Assembly (NCBI GenBank): GCA_028641055.1
Contig: CM054059.1
Location: 115,169,071-115,233,070, forward strand
Length of the DNA: 64,000 bases
Reading direction: 5' to 3'
Source of the DNA: Alopecurus myosuroides
Taxonomy: Eukaryota > Streptophyta > Magnoliopsida > Poales > Poaceae
The translations under genes were made by a program, and so were the position numbers. Shown here one piece after another: positions 1-11,342 of the stretch. The notes beneath the pieces were generated by a model that did not search any database, was not told the origin of the DNA, and saw only the letters and a program-made list of their open reading frames with translations. Within the stretch, counting starts at the first letter, position 1; the number at the start of each line of letters is the position of its first letter.

Positions 1-1188
1 CCGGCCATGTCATGGAAACACCTTACCCGGGTTGGCTAGCAAACCCGGTACTAGTCATGAAAAAGTCTAACGTGTGGAGAATGTGCACCGGTCACGCCAG
101 TTCGGGACCGGTGTCCACGAAGAACTAAACAATGTAACGGGCAGCAGGTTTCAGACGCGCTCTTTTCCTACCCAGGGTACCTAAGGGGACTGGAAGGTTT
201 TTAATGAGGCGGCCTGCTGATCCAAACTTTCTCGCAGCAATAAAGAGATGGTTATCAAGTCCTATTTCGTTACAGCCTGATTACAAGTAAGTAGTATCCA
301 CATGGCATCAGTATTTCCGTATCATTAAGAATGTTGAGTATATACAGGTCTCGGGGGCTGGCGGCTCAAGTAGCCCAGCTAGCAACCCAAAAGACCCGGC
401 CTTGATGCCTATAAGTTATAAGGGCCGATTATTCGCAAACGAGTACGGCTGCAATCTTATAACTGGACAAAGGAGCCAAATTTTCTTGACTTTTCTTACT
501 TAAGCTCGATGTGACTCGCACTAAAGTGGCATGATTCGTTCGCTTACGATTACAATCAGCCATGAAGCCCAATGGGACTTGCCTGACACTGTTCTCGTAT
601 GGATGTAACAACATGGTATCCACGCGAAAGCCGGCTTACAGTACAAGATAGTCAAAATGGTCATCTAAACCACAAGTTTATGCAGAGTACAAGGCTAAAA
701 GCCGGAAACTCAACAACTATCAAGCATAACTTCAGTATTCACACGGAATGGCTTTAGGCTTGCGACTCGGTAAAAAATAATTTGTTCTCTGAGAAAGGCC
801 ACACCCCCATGACTCGGACTTTGGGTCCTGGGGACTGGGGACTTCGAAACAGAAACAAACTACTTGGCTATCGCAGTTCGAAAAACCTCACCATCCGAGT
901 CTTGGGGACTCAAAGAAAAAGTCACGTATCAAAGCCCCTGGTACTCGGAAAACCGAGTCTTACGAAGGGAGCCAAAATAGAGAATCGGGTATCGAGAAAA
1001 AGTTCAAAGAATAGGCAAGCAATACGGTTATCAAAAGGCCAGGAAAGCCGCAAAGTATATCACGGACTAAAAGTACGTTACAAGGTACGGCGTCAGTATC
1101 AGGGGTGCACAGGCGCACCATCAAAAGCATAACAGTGTGAATACAAAGCATTACAAGGTATTATGATAGTACGGCCCTATTCGGCCTC
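1..1188. other. Non-coding spacer of E1 between pol and the antisense gene
   Basis: No reading frame here resembles a known protein; the frames present are short and of unusual composition. The stretch is rich in CCCGG and TTGGGGACT-like tracts (for example near 350-365, 825-845 and 905-915), the same vocabulary as the introns and LTR-adjacent sequence of E1-E3. In E5 the corresponding place lies between the pol stop and the end of the antisense gene. Confidence 0.45.
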
Positions 1189-4100
1189 CTAAGTACGGCC
1201 TTCCGGGTCTGAGTCCTGGGTTTGCTGCTTAGCCTTCCCGGCACCCTTACCCGGACTTATTGCATCAGGGCGGACTGGTGGAGGGACGGCTGGTGTAGAG
1301 GCAGACGGGCCCGATCCTAACTCGGCCTCTCTCTTCGCAGTCGCCTCCCTCTTCCTAGCCGAGCTAGAAACCCACTTCTCCAAGATATCAAAAGGCGGGG
1401 GCGCTTCCTCCGTAATAACTTTGCCATCAGCATCGTATGCACTCATAATCGTATTTAGATCCAAGCTATCGGCCAAAGTGGTAGCTGAGGGGCGCACTGC
1501 GGCTTGTATGGCTTTGAAATCCTTGGGTGTAAATTTGGAACCGTCAGCCTTGAATTCGGGAAACCCGGATGTTACCTTTGCCGGGTCAAGCTTTGGAAAG
1601 AAAGCCTTGGCCAGAGTAAAAGCCCGGGTCATTCCAATCCGGCATGATGAGAGTTTCCAGATTTCAATCCAGCCAGGCACAGTGGAGCAGGCTTGAACGA
1701 GATTCTCTTCACCCGGATATACTTCCGTAGGCCACTTCACAGCATCCAATATAAATTTTGTTCCGGCAAAGAAAGTCCGGAGCACAGTCTTGAGGGTTCT
1801 AGCCTTGACAATGGCATTTTCCTCTGGGGCCGCAAGGTTGGCACCTGCAGTCGTAACAAAAGAAAGAGCGTATCAGTAATCCCGAGTCTGTTATAATAAA
1901 GCAAAGACATGAAGCCAATCGACAGCAGAAAACTTACTGAGCAAGATCTGATAAGTATCGGAGACCTGGTCCGATAGTTTCTTCAGTTCGGTCTGAGCGG
2001 CATTGCACTTCTTCTTGTATTTGGAAACATCTTTCTTCAAGGTTTTCATGTCATCCTCAAGGATTTCCCTTCGTTTCATCTCGGCAAGAAGAAGTTGTTC
2101 GGTCTTCAGTAAAGTTTCATCAGACCGGGTTATCTGTGCCTGTAAGTAGCAAGGAATGCAAGTATTAGTTGGATTGTATGGAAAGCTGAATGTGGCGTAA
2201 AGTACCAAGCATCACTTTTGCAAGTTATACTTGGAACTTGGGGACTAGGTATGCAATATGAGATACAAAGTGTACTTACCTGGTGCTCTGCAGCCATGCG
2301 CTCCAAGATCTGGCTCTCCGAAGTCTTCATAGTGAGGAGAGTGTTCATCAACTGATCGAAAGTGTCTTTACTCGTATCAGAAGACCCGGGGCCTTGGAAA
2401 TTCCGGGAAGGAGCTTTCTTCTTAGTAGGAGGCGGAACCCGGGTCATTTGTGTGTCGGAATCCGACGCTCCTTCTTCTGCACCCAAGACGGTGGTTTTGT
2501 TCTTCTTGGTTGCATGGGAAGCAATTGGATACTCGGCTCCTTGCGTGTCCGGGTTTGGCGGCGACGCTTGTTTTTAACCGCTGGACGCGGCTGTAGTCTT
2601 ATCAGCCGGGCTCCCCTTACCCGGGCCCTCGGTCCCCATTTCCTCTTGATCGCTGATAACGACCGTGGCCCTATAAGATGTTGTCAGTGAGTAGCTAAAT
2701 ACACAGTCAAGAAAGGGTGATGAAATATGGTGGAACATCAGGAAGGGGATCTTACCCGGTATTCACCGCAAAGTCACAAGGAAATCCATCGCTGGACTCG
2801 GGAGAAGCTGGAAATTATCAAGTTAGATGTCATATGGGAATGGTTTAAAGGGAATGTTTTGACCCAGAAAAGATAGGGTAATTACCAGCCCGCCGCGGGG
2901 GGGTCGATGAAATACCCGGGTTAAGGGCATCATCACCCGGGTGATTTCGAGTTGACCTACGCTTGGTTACGGGCGACTCCTTCAAGAACGGCCAGTGGGA
3001 TAACGTCAAGGTAGCTCGAGTATATCATTAAAGTAATACGAGTTGAGTGCGAGGAGGAGATATGAAACCTTGGAGGTGGCCTCTTGAGTCTTTCTTTTGG
3101 ATCCGACCTTGACTGTCGGTTCCAGTTCTTCCTCGTCGCTGGCGGATTCTACTTTGCCATCGGAGTTTTCTTCCTCGTCATCTTCTTGTTCTGGATATCA
3201 TCAAAGTTATGGTTGGAAATGAAGGGGTTATGGTGAGTTCAAGGGAACCAAACAAAATCCGGAGAGTACCTTCGTCCGAGTTAACAGTTTCTTGCTCCTC
3301 TGGACTTTCGGAGCTAGGGGAGGCATTGATTTTCCAAAAATCATCATCAGCCTGAAAAGTGTTAGCATAAGGGTTATTAACTGCATTGAGTGGAAAGAGC
3401 AAAGGTAAAGGCATCAAAGTCGGGTTTTCACCTTGGGGGCTGGGTTCTCAAGCGTGAAGGGCTCTAACCCGGATATGTTCCGGATTACCTCGAGCTTTTC
3501 GGTCAGAAAGCCCTTGATGGTTTTATGAGTATCGCCAGCTGCGAAGATGTTGTCGGAGTACCGGAGCGGGTCTGTAGATTGCCCTGAATACTCGCACATT
3601 AACTTTGTGCGGATGGAGTTGGGTTGAATCCGGAAATCTACCCAAGTCTTCACCAGGTTGAGCCCGATGAGGCCTTGGGCTGTGAGAGTGGTGATTTTGG
3701 CTAAGAGAGGTTGAATTGCCTCCCTGTCCGAGTCAGGGGCAAAGGCACTAAATTTATCAGAGATGTCAAGAAGACCCTCTGAGTAACCCGGCAGCTTCCT
3801 TTGGCCGGGTGGGGAGGTGTCTTGGCAGTAGAAGTAGGAGAGCTGCCAGTGCTTGACATGGAAATTAAGGGTGAGGGGTGGCATCAGAGAATTCTTGCGG
3901 CGCTGGATGGAAACCCCGCCGCAAGCGAGAAGCGCCCCGTCACCGCTCTCGCGGCACGGTTTGCATTAAAAAAGCTCGATGAAAAGAGCTAGACTTGGCG
4001 AAGTGCACAAGTATGATTCGGAAAGGACTATGAAGTGGGAGATGTTGAGAACAGAATTAGGCCCGATATCAAAGACGCGAAGACCGTAATGATTCAAAAC

Positions 4101-4361
4101 ATCACGGAAAAAGGGGTGACCCGGTGGGCGGAAGCCCCGGGTCACATGTTCCACAAAGCAAATTACCTCGCCTTTTGTCGGGGTGGGCCGGGTCTCCTTA
4201 CCCGGCACTCTCCATTGGATATCCTCTTGAGGAGGAAGGACTCCCAGCTCCACTAGCTCCTCCAACTTGGATTTGGTGACTGTAGATCGCGCCCAGTTGG
4301 CGGATATGGAGTTGGCGGCTTTAACTTTGGTTGGAGTTTTCCCCTGCTTTTTGGGAGCCAT
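1189..4361 (-). pseudogene. E1 antisense gene (putative gypsy-type transposon protein, Transposase_28), lightly damaged
   Basis: Function unknown; the family is Pfam 'putative gypsy type transposon'. The start is the MAPKKQGK methionine at 4361, right after a splice acceptor at 4371. Exon 1 (4361 to about 3436) holds the domain: W-x-V-P-G-K-E, a GEVICFVEH stretch, FFRDVLNHYGL and PNSVLNISHF, then HVKHWQLSYFYC and an MCEYSG motif. Exon 2 is 3351-3270 (acidic, Ser-rich). Later exons include about 2660-2280 (Lys/Ser-rich), 2140-1938 (a coiled coil, about 65 residues, heptad-like Leu/Lys/Glu) and a terminal exon 1844-1189 of about 218 residues with AFTLAKAFFPKLD and a Pro/Ser-rich tail. Boundaries show GT donors and AG acceptors on the minus strand. 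Breaks: a TAA near 3968 and a TAA near 2576. Otherwise open, so this is the best preserved of the five antisense genes. Confidence 0.7.
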
Positions 4362-4370
4362 GTGGTTGAC

Positions 4371-5150
4371 CTGCAAAATACAAAGTAAAAGGATAAGAGG
4401 ACTAAGACCCGGAAGTTGTGAGCCGGCCGAGTATCGGTGGGGTAATATTGAGACATGAAAAATTGCGTGTAACCCGGGTGTTAGCTCACCGAGTAAAGTT
4501 CGAAATTGTCCGAGTATCAAGTATTATGACGAAAATTATGGAGATCTAAGTGTTGAAGGAGTTCTTTGGGGACGATGGATGGCCGCATAGGCACTTAACG
4601 CGAATAAAAGGAACTGAAAAGGGGAAGTCCGGCCGGGTGATTGAGGCCAAGGCGGAAATTTTGAGTGGATCGGGCCCAGATTGGGAATCTTATCTTCGGA
4701 TTTGTGGCGAAATTAGTACTTGCAGGTAGTAGGAGAATGGATTGGAATCCATAACTTATCTATTATGCGAGCTGGAAAGAATGTTAGCAACTTAATTCGG
4801 CATGGCCAAGGAATCGTTGGCGGGTCGATTTGGATCTAATCTAAGGTGAAATCAAAAAGTGCAAGGGCGAATTAATGGACGCAAGTGGCTTACCGGAGGA
4901 GATCTGAGCGAGGCTTTGCGGAGGCAGATGGCGCAAGCCTGGTGTCCCTTCGCGGTCCTTGACGGGCCGGATGGGGATTCGCCGGCGGATCTTGGCGGCG
5001 GCGCGGGGCGAGTCGTGGCGGAGCGTAGCCTCCGGCCGATGGGCTCCGGTGATGCGCGCGGGATTTCCGTGGTGGTGCTCAGTGAGAGTGAGCTTAGAAG
5101 GAGAAAGGAAGCGGAATGGGGGGAAATGAGCCGTTAGGGTTCGGGTTACC
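4371..5150 (-). other. E1 antisense gene: 5' untranslated exon and intron
   Basis: Reading the minus strand, a GC-rich stretch from about 5135 to 4893 ends in a donor (TCCG then GTAAGCC at about 4892), and the matching acceptor (TTTTGCAG) ends at 4371, ten bases before the start codon at 4361. This suggests a 5' leader exon and an intron of about 520 bp. A frame runs through the leader exon (Arg/Pro-rich) but does not look like a protein. Splice sites are judged by eye. Confidence 0.5.
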
Positions 5151-5160
5151 CCCAAGGAGC

Positions 5161-5170
5161 TTATTTATAG
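5161..5170 (-). promoter_or_regulatory. TATA box of the E1 antisense gene
   Basis: CTATAAATAA on the minus strand, just upstream of the GC-rich leader exon of the antisense gene. The same element occurs at a similar place in E2, E3 and E5, and in a weaker form in E4. Confidence 0.5.
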
Positions 5171-5366
5171 TATAAGTGGGTAAGCCCGGTCCGGTGAGTG
5201 GGGGCCGGGAGTTGCGGAGGTAAACGGCTATTTATTTAAGTTTCTGCGAGATATGTGCCAAATATTGAGCAAGGCATCTGGATAAAAGAGAGAAGGGAAT
5301 CCATCCCGTGATATCAAGATCGATTATCGAGTATGGAATTAGGGTTTAGACCTGGAAAATTAAAGG

Positions 5367-6016
5367 TGTTTGGGGGAAAAACCCGGGTTATTACATGGCC
5401 GCCGTGGAGTAAGGCCTAGCTGAATATCAGAGCATCTTAACCCGGCCTCTATATGCCTGTATGTTTGATATCTTTGCAGGGAATAGCGAGCGCTTCAAGG
5501 AGGATCCATGAAGCCCAGGCTATTCTGGGGACTACTGACGGGGGGATGATAACCCGGTAGGCCAAACTCCAAGGAGTAACCCGGCCCAAAGGACGGTGCG
5601 CAGGATCCGGCTAAGGATAAGGAAGCTTGTGGAAGGCCCAAGTTTGTAGGCCCAGCAATCCGGATTGTGGGTTACTGTAAAGGAAAGCTAGGGTTTGTGT
5701 GCCGTGTCCAGGTAGGATCCAGGATGCGCCTTGGGGAATAAGCCAGGGGGTACGGGTGCTTTATAAACCGACCCCCAGGTCTAGTTTGAGACGGAGATCC
5801 AAGAACCCTAGCAATATCGCTTGATATCAAGCATCCAGTGTAATCGCATAGTTGAGTTGTTATATCAAGATCGGAGACTCGGCGACTTTGATTGCCGGCT
5901 GCCAGATCGAATTGCACCATGTTTCCCTCTGAGCTAAACCCTCTCCCAAACACCTGTGTCGTCTTGCCCCAAGATCAGTTACCCCCGGTAACATCTGCCG
6001 TGATTATCCCACGACA
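5367..6016 (+). repeat. LTR1: 3' LTR of E1
   Basis: About 650 bp, from TGTTTGGGGG to CCCACGACA. Length and the ACGACA end match LTR3 (629 bp) and the ends of LTR2 and LTR4. A TATA box (TTTATAAACC) lies at 5760-5769. Left flank AAAGG is internal to E1; right flank is GGTTC (6017-6021), the predicted target-site duplication. The left end is less certain because the usual purine-rich tract before the LTR is weak here. Confidence 0.7.
5746..5776 (+). promoter_or_regulatory. TATA box inside an imperfect dyad, LTR1
   Basis: The centre is the 9-nt GCTTTATAA (5758-5766), flanked by GGT (5755-5757) and ACC (5767-5769), then after short interruptions by GGGGGT (5746-5751) and ACCCCC (5771-5776). The TATA box is the presumed promoter for plus-strand transcription of the element. 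Confidence 0.5.
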
Positions 6017-9000
6017 GGTTCAGAGTGCACTCCTGCAAGGATGAAGGGAATATTATGAGTTGGAAGATTTGGCCCGAGTAAATTGCAACTTGGTTGAGCT
6101 TTACCTACTCGACCCGAATATCGGGGACTGTGTAGTGGATAGAAGAGAAAGAGTAAAGTGGAAAGAAACAAGCAGCGCAGAAATCCGGATGGAAAAGAAA
6201 GAGCACTTACCCGGTTGGTGTTCTCGGCGTCTTCTGCAGCCTTGCGCATGCAGTAAAGTTTGTGTGGCAGGGTACTGCTAGAGGAGGAGACGGCCATTGT
6301 AATGGGACCAGCATTAGCCTTGTTCCAGGCTTGCCGGTATGTGTCAAGATTCTTCAAGTGCACGCCATCCCACTCGGCGCGGCCATGCTGCTTGCTGTCC
6401 CAGTACTGCTCCACAAAGCCTATTCGGTCAATAATGGTTTCGGTGTCCTCTTGAAGCTCGTACTCGGAGGGAGGTGGCATATCTTTGATGCGGAGGGAAG
6501 GAGCTTTTCCTGCGCCTCCCGAGCGGGACACTTTTCTCCTCTCCTTTAGCTCCGCCTTGCGCACATCTTCTTGCGCCTGTTTCTGTTGGTTGAGCTCTTG
6601 CAGCTCGCGCCAGTGATCTGGGTAGATCGCACCCTTGGCGGGTGAGCTGGTGCCAGCTCCAACAAGGTGTTGCTCCGGAGGACCAAACTTGATGGAGGTC
6701 TAGACAAGTTTGGTGCTCCGGGTAACCGGCACAGTCTTAACGGGCACCAGCGCGCCGGTACCCGGTGGGTCTAGTCCTGACCTTTGCTGCCGCTGGACTT
6801 GGTGGTCTTTGCAGGCTTGGGTGCGGCCTTCTCGGTGGCAGTCGCAGCAGCTTAGGGCTTGGTTCTCGGTCCTGTTGGCGGATTGCCGGCGCCAGGAGCA
6901 GCAGGGTTTGTTCTTGGCCTTGGCAGCGGCATCTGCGTAGCTGTCGGAGACCCCTGCGGCTGCTACTGGATGGGTTCCCAGCACCCGGTGAAGGCGTCTT
7001 CTTGGTTGGCGGCGCCTGTGGCTGGCCACCCGGCGCAGCGTCAGGCTGAGCTTGGTCTTGGAGTGCTGGCTGCTCCACAACCCGGTCCTGCGCGGGCGGG
7101 GTCCTTTGCTGCTGCTCGACGGGGGTTTCTTCTCGCTGCTCGGCAGCCGGGTCTGGCTGCTCCATAGCGGAGTCTTCTTGCCGCAACTCGGCAGTGTTAT
7201 CTCTGGGCTCATCAGCGGAGGCCGCATGGGGCGATGGTGGCATCTCGGTGTTGGGCTCCTGCGCAGCCTGCGGAGGGTTGGGCTGTTGTTGCTCTAGAGC
7301 TTGGTCTGTCTCCATCTCGGCGCCGGTGTTCTCGGTACCAAGATCATGCTTGTCTCGGGGAGGGGAGGAAGTCTGCATCCTGTCCTCTGGCCGGTGGTCC
7401 TCCTCGTCATCCGAGAGGTCCACGACATTTCGTGGAACGCTTCTCTTGGGGGCAGGTGCGTTGGTGGCCCCAGCGTCGAGTGCAGCACTGAAGTAAAGTA
7501 GGCAGAGGAGAAGGAAAATCAGAGGGATGCAGAGAAGAAAACCGGGGAGAAAACAGAAAAGATTATAGAAAGCAAAGGCAACTCGGAAGCACTTACCCAT
7601 CTGCAGTTGGGAGCTTCTTGCGCGTGGTAGTTTTCTTGTTGCCTGCCTTCTTCTTCAGCTTTTTGGCATGAGGCTCCACTGCCCCCCTGCCTGCTCTTCT
7701 CTTGGTTCTGGCGGGGGCAACCATTGACACAGGAACCACCTCCAGTGGCTTCTCCCCTCCTCCAATTCCGGTTCGTCTGCGTTTGAGAGGAACAAGTGTT
7801 AGAGTGAGAAAAAAAAGAAAAATCAGGGCGCGCTGCAAGCAAGCAAACAGATGAACTCGGTCACCTTCTTCATCATCAGACTAGTCCCGAATAGAGGCAT
7901 AGTCTCGGGAGTTACCATCCTGGCCACCGTGGGGGATACAGAGCGTATCCTGGACATCGAAAGCTGTCGTGTCGTCCTCCGTCCGGTCCGGCTTCCAGTT
8001 CCTCTCGAAGACGGCGTTGTCTTCTTGTTTCTGACGAGCAATATGCTGAAAGTGCAAACATAAAGCACGATGAGCTAAGTCTCAACGGAGGAATTATACC
8101 TGTTCTAGCGTGCAAACATGAAGCACAAAATGCTAAGGCCTAGAAGAGAGAAACGAGTAGATGGTCTACTTGGTTTAGCGTGCAAGCATAAAGCACAAAA
8201 TGCTAAGTCCTGGAAGAATAAAGCGAGCAGAGTTTCTACTCGGCCTAACAAGCAAACAGAGAGTATTTGCAACTAAGTCCTAAGCAGGGATACGGGTGGA
8301 GTCTCTACTCTGAACAGCATGCGCACATGAAGCATAATAAGCTAAGATTTAACAGAGGAGCTCTATCCGGTATATAATGCAAACATAAATCATGTTGGAA
8401 TAAGAGGCTAGGGTATTCTCTACTCAGTATGCAGTAATGAGAATTGAGATCAGCAAATGTGTTGAGAGGGATACTTACTTGAGGGATGCGCTTGGTGCGG
8501 CTATACGGCACGAAGCCGTAGAACCAGGTGTGCGAAAGCGTGGTCCGGAGGATGGATTTGGCCCAAACCGCCATCTCCTCCTTGGACAGCTTGAAAGTGG
8601 TCGTCCGGGTACAGTCGTGGGGGCTGCCCATATAGCACATCTTGTGCACTCGGTGTTGGAGCGGGAGCACTCAGCGCTCCACCCAGCATGCCACTGGATC
8701 GTCCTGAAGGAGCCCTTCCTGCACCAGCATGTGCAGGCGGTCGTCAACCTGGTTGGCATCTTTTATGGTCTTCCTGGGGTGGTAGCCCCAGTTCCGCTGC
8801 TTGACGGGGACCATATTCTGGAACTCGGGCAGCTTGATCAATTCCACTGCTGCCTCTCCCTCTACGGGAGTCGGGTTCTTCACATAGAGGAAGCCCCTCT
8901 GCCACTTGCGGCACATGTCCAGCCCGAGTGCCCGCGGGTGATAACCTGTGGAGCGCTGGAGCATCATGGCAGTACCCGTTTGGGTCATCTCCTTCGGGGC

Positions 9001-9423
9001 AAGTGGATTAGAAGGATTGGGGATGACTTGCTGGCGAAGATAGAAGTACTTGGCCCATGTGTGGATGGTGGGATAGACGCCGAGGAAGGCTTCACGGACG
9101 GCGGCTTGGGTGGAGAGCATGGCTACCGCGTTGGCGGGTAGGTGGTGCGCCTGGAGGTCGAAGTGACGCAAAAAGTCTTGCATGAATTTGGAGATGGGAA
9201 GCCCAAATCTACGCTTGAAGTGGCTTGAGAATACCACATACTCACCAGGACCGGGAGTGGGGACAAGCTCCTTCCCGGGCGGGCGGTAGATGACGCCGGG
9301 AGGGACCCGTCGCGTGTTGACGAGCCACTGGCAGTCCGACGCCGTCACGCCGGAGCCCTCCCAGCCTGCGCGCAGCGGCGCCATCTCCTCACGCAGATCT
9401 CCGGCGGTGTTCTCTAGCTCCAT
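6017..9423 (-). pseudogene. E2 antisense gene (Transposase_28 family), 3' end missing
   Basis: Start at 9423 (MELENTAGDLREEM). Exon 1 runs to 8479 (donor GTAAGT at 8478-8473) and holds the domain: NTRRVPPGVIYRPP, EYVVFSSHFKRRFGLP, FLRHFDLQAHHLPANAVAML, VREAFLGVYPTI, then CRKWQRGFLYVKNP. A TGA near 8671 replaces an Arg that E4 keeps (WVSRRVLPLQ), consistent with CGA to TGA decay. Exon 2 is 8030-7865, with a TAG near its end. Exon 3 is 7776-7597 (Lys-rich). Exon 4 starts near 7489 and is Glu/Gln/Pro-rich low-complexity with at least one frame change, followed by a part ending at 6211 (donor GTAAGT). The remaining 3' exons are missing because LTR1 abuts at 6016. Function unknown. Confidence 0.7.
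8045..8440 (-). repeat. Degenerate ~70-bp tandem repeat in intron 1 of the E2 antisense gene
   Basis: The motif GTGCAAACATGAAGCAC followed by TGCTAAG recurs in diverged form starting near 8050, 8109, 8177, 8247, 8318 and 8387, a spacing of about 68-71 bp. The array fills most of the intron between exon 1 (ends 8479) and exon 2 (starts 8030). A homologous array with the same period sits in the same intron of E4. Confidence 0.7.
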
Positions 9424-9630
9424 AGTAGTTTCTCCGGTGGAGGATCGGATGCGTCGAGGACGAAGGCAAGGGCGGAGGCGTGTGGAGATGAGCTCTCTCT
9501 CCGCCTGCGCGCGGAATGGCGGTGGGCTGCAAACTCGCTGCGGCGCTGGTTTCCGCTGCGGAGGCGAAGGCGAGGAGAAAGCGAGAAGGGGGAAAGTGCG
9601 AGGAAAGAAGAACAGAGGGCGGTGCGGGGG

Positions 9631-9640
9631 TATTTATCCC
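9631..9640 (-). promoter_or_regulatory. TATA-like box of the E2 antisense gene
   Basis: GGGATAAATA on the minus strand, about 210 bp upstream of the ATG at 9423. A possible core promoter; it corresponds in place to the boxes of E1, E3 and E5. Confidence 0.45.
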
Positions 9641-10174
9641 GCCTCGAGTGCAGTTACGATGTGGGATCAATCGTGGGCACGATCGTGCAGCGTGGGAGTT
9701 AACGCGCCCGTTAGAAACGCGCACAGCGTATAATACGCGCGTGACGGGCGCAGTTAATCCCATGATGTGTGTCGTGGGCCATCAAGTACGTGCATGAGAT
9801 GACACGATGGCTTGTGGGCCCTGGGTGCAGTGATGGGCGCGTGCAATGCGTTCACGCCAGAACCGAGGCGTCGGGGGTGCACCCGTGTGACACGTGCCCG
9901 CCCTAGACACGAGAAGATAGAGCTGCTCAGGGTCGAGCGGAAAAAGGTTGAAAATTTTGCTAAGTGTTGGGCTCTTGGAAAAACTCAGTGTTACTGGGTC
10001 TACTCGGTGCAGAAATGAAAAGCTCCGTGGGCTTCCACAAGAAAGGTCCGAGTTCAAGTATGGGAACCGAGTTGAGGAGCAACTCGTCTATACATTGTTG
10101 CGGAGACAATACTGGTTAAAGCTGGCAGGGCCCAACGCCCAAGTTCTCCGGACTATACCAGTTTCGGGGACTAA

Positions 10175-11056
10175 TGTCGGGGGGTTGCCCCCGAGTAGGG
10201 TTAAGGCTGGTGGTAAACAGTGCTCAATGCACGGTTTGCCGGGTAGGCGGCTACCCGGGTACCCGGTATCCGGTAGACGCTACTCGGTATGCAGTACTGA
10301 AGGCCAGGAGGAGGATACAAGTATCGATCTGGATCAACCGGGTAGAGCTCAGGTGATCCGGGTAGATGGGAGGCTATCCTACTCGGGCAGGAAGTCAATG
10401 GAGCCGTTGGAGAAGATCCCGCGTATCCCGGAGCCGTACCGGCGTGCGGTTCAACTTACTAGGCGCCTGATTATCCGCGGAGAGACGTGGAAACAGTACG
10501 GGTAGGAAGCTGTCAAGTCCTGTCACTGACAGGGGGGACAGGACATGTCAGTGACCTACTCTGAGAGGCTGACAGGGTGGACAAGACCTGTCAGCCGGAC
10601 GGCGCGGCGACTTTCGGCAACGGCGTCAGTGTGAACACGGAGGCGTGCGCCGTTATCACAGTGGTGTTCTCGCATCGTGTACCTTTTAAGTGTAGTTTAC
10701 TCGCTGGCCACCAGTATATAAGGTGGCTAGCCCCCTCCTGCGCGAGGGACGTTGGATCCGAGCGCATTTATTGCGAGTCTTAGCAGCACAGAGGGAGAGC
10801 TAACAACTTTCTACTCAGTTGTGAGTAGGCCAGAGAGAGTTTGTGACTTCGCTACTCGGTTGAGCATTATACAGAGAGATAGGCAGGAGTAGGGGTGTTA
10901 CCTCCACACGAGGGCCCTGAACCTGGGTAGATTATGGTGTTTGCGGTGTTTCTGAGCGTGCCTACTTGGCGTGCGATCCCTCCCCGAATACCTACATCGT
11001 CCATCCGCCCCAATCTTTAGCCATCCTATGGCATCTGTCTTCTCCACACCACGACA
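10175..11056 (+). repeat. LTR2: 3' LTR of E2
   Basis: 882 bp from TGTCGGGGGG to CCACGACA, preceded by a purine-rich tract (TTTCGGGGACTAA). It matches LTR4 in start, TATA region and end (CCTATGGCATCTG then ACGACA). The right flank ATTGT (11057-11061) is the predicted target-site duplication. Confidence 0.85.
10705..10729 (+). promoter_or_regulatory. TATA box inside a dyad, LTR2
   Basis: TGGCCACC (10705-10712), 9-nt centre AGTATATAA (10713-10721), GGTGGCTA (10722-10729). The arms pair over 8 positions with one G-T. TATATAAGG is the likely promoter of the plus-strand element transcript. Confidence 0.65.
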
Positions 11057-11342
11057 ATTGTGGAACATGAGTTAGTTCCACAAGCATATCATGGAGTTTT
11101 TTAGGGGCGTTATCCAGTTTCTGACGGCTTTGGTACATTCACCTCCCCCAACATATAATTGTCGGATCAAGGTGAACAGAGATTTCAATTTTAGTTAAGG
11201 AAGCTAGAGGTTATTCCCGTGCAGTCTACCTGACAATCACAAGAGTACACTACTCAGAAACCGGATCATTATGAGGAGACATAAGAGATCATAAACCGGT
11301 AAGAAAAGCATAAATACGCTACATAAGGAGAAAAATTACCAA

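Larger units (their letters stand above)
1..6016 (+). mobile_element. E1: right part of a Tat/RIRE2-like Ty3-gypsy LTR retrotransposon
   Basis: The right-hand part of an LTR retrotransposon whose left part lies before the window. From left to right it holds a non-coding spacer, a minus-strand antisense gene and a plus-oriented LTR. This order (pol on plus, antisense gene on minus, then 3' LTR) is known for grass elements of the RIRE2/Grande type and can be seen more fully in E5. The LTR ends with ACGACA at 6016 and is followed at once by the interior of another such element, so E1 probably inserted there. Family assignment is inference from the antisense protein and LTR layout. Confidence 0.7.
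6017..11056 (+). mobile_element. E2: right part of a second Tat/RIRE2-like element
   Basis: Consists of the minus-strand antisense gene (cut off at 6017 by the end of LTR1), its upstream region and LTR2. E4 belongs to the same family: both share exon 1 of the antisense gene, the intron minisatellite and the LTR start TGTCGGGGGG. The left half with pol and 5' LTR is not in the window. Confidence 0.7.

Noticed and set aside
6710..7501. Many overlapping plus-strand frames opposite the E2 antisense gene
   Set aside because: They are GC-rich shadows of the minus-strand Glu/Gln/Pro-rich exon, which has the splice sites and family match.
8437..9141. 234-codon plus-strand frame
   Set aside because: It mirrors exon 1 of the E2 antisense gene, whose minus-strand translation aligns with E4; the plus frame is not kept in E4.
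10501..10590. CTGTCA repeats in LTR2 as a possible tRNA or small RNA gene
   Set aside because: Only short repeats of CTGTCAGTGAC type; no cloverleaf or box elements.
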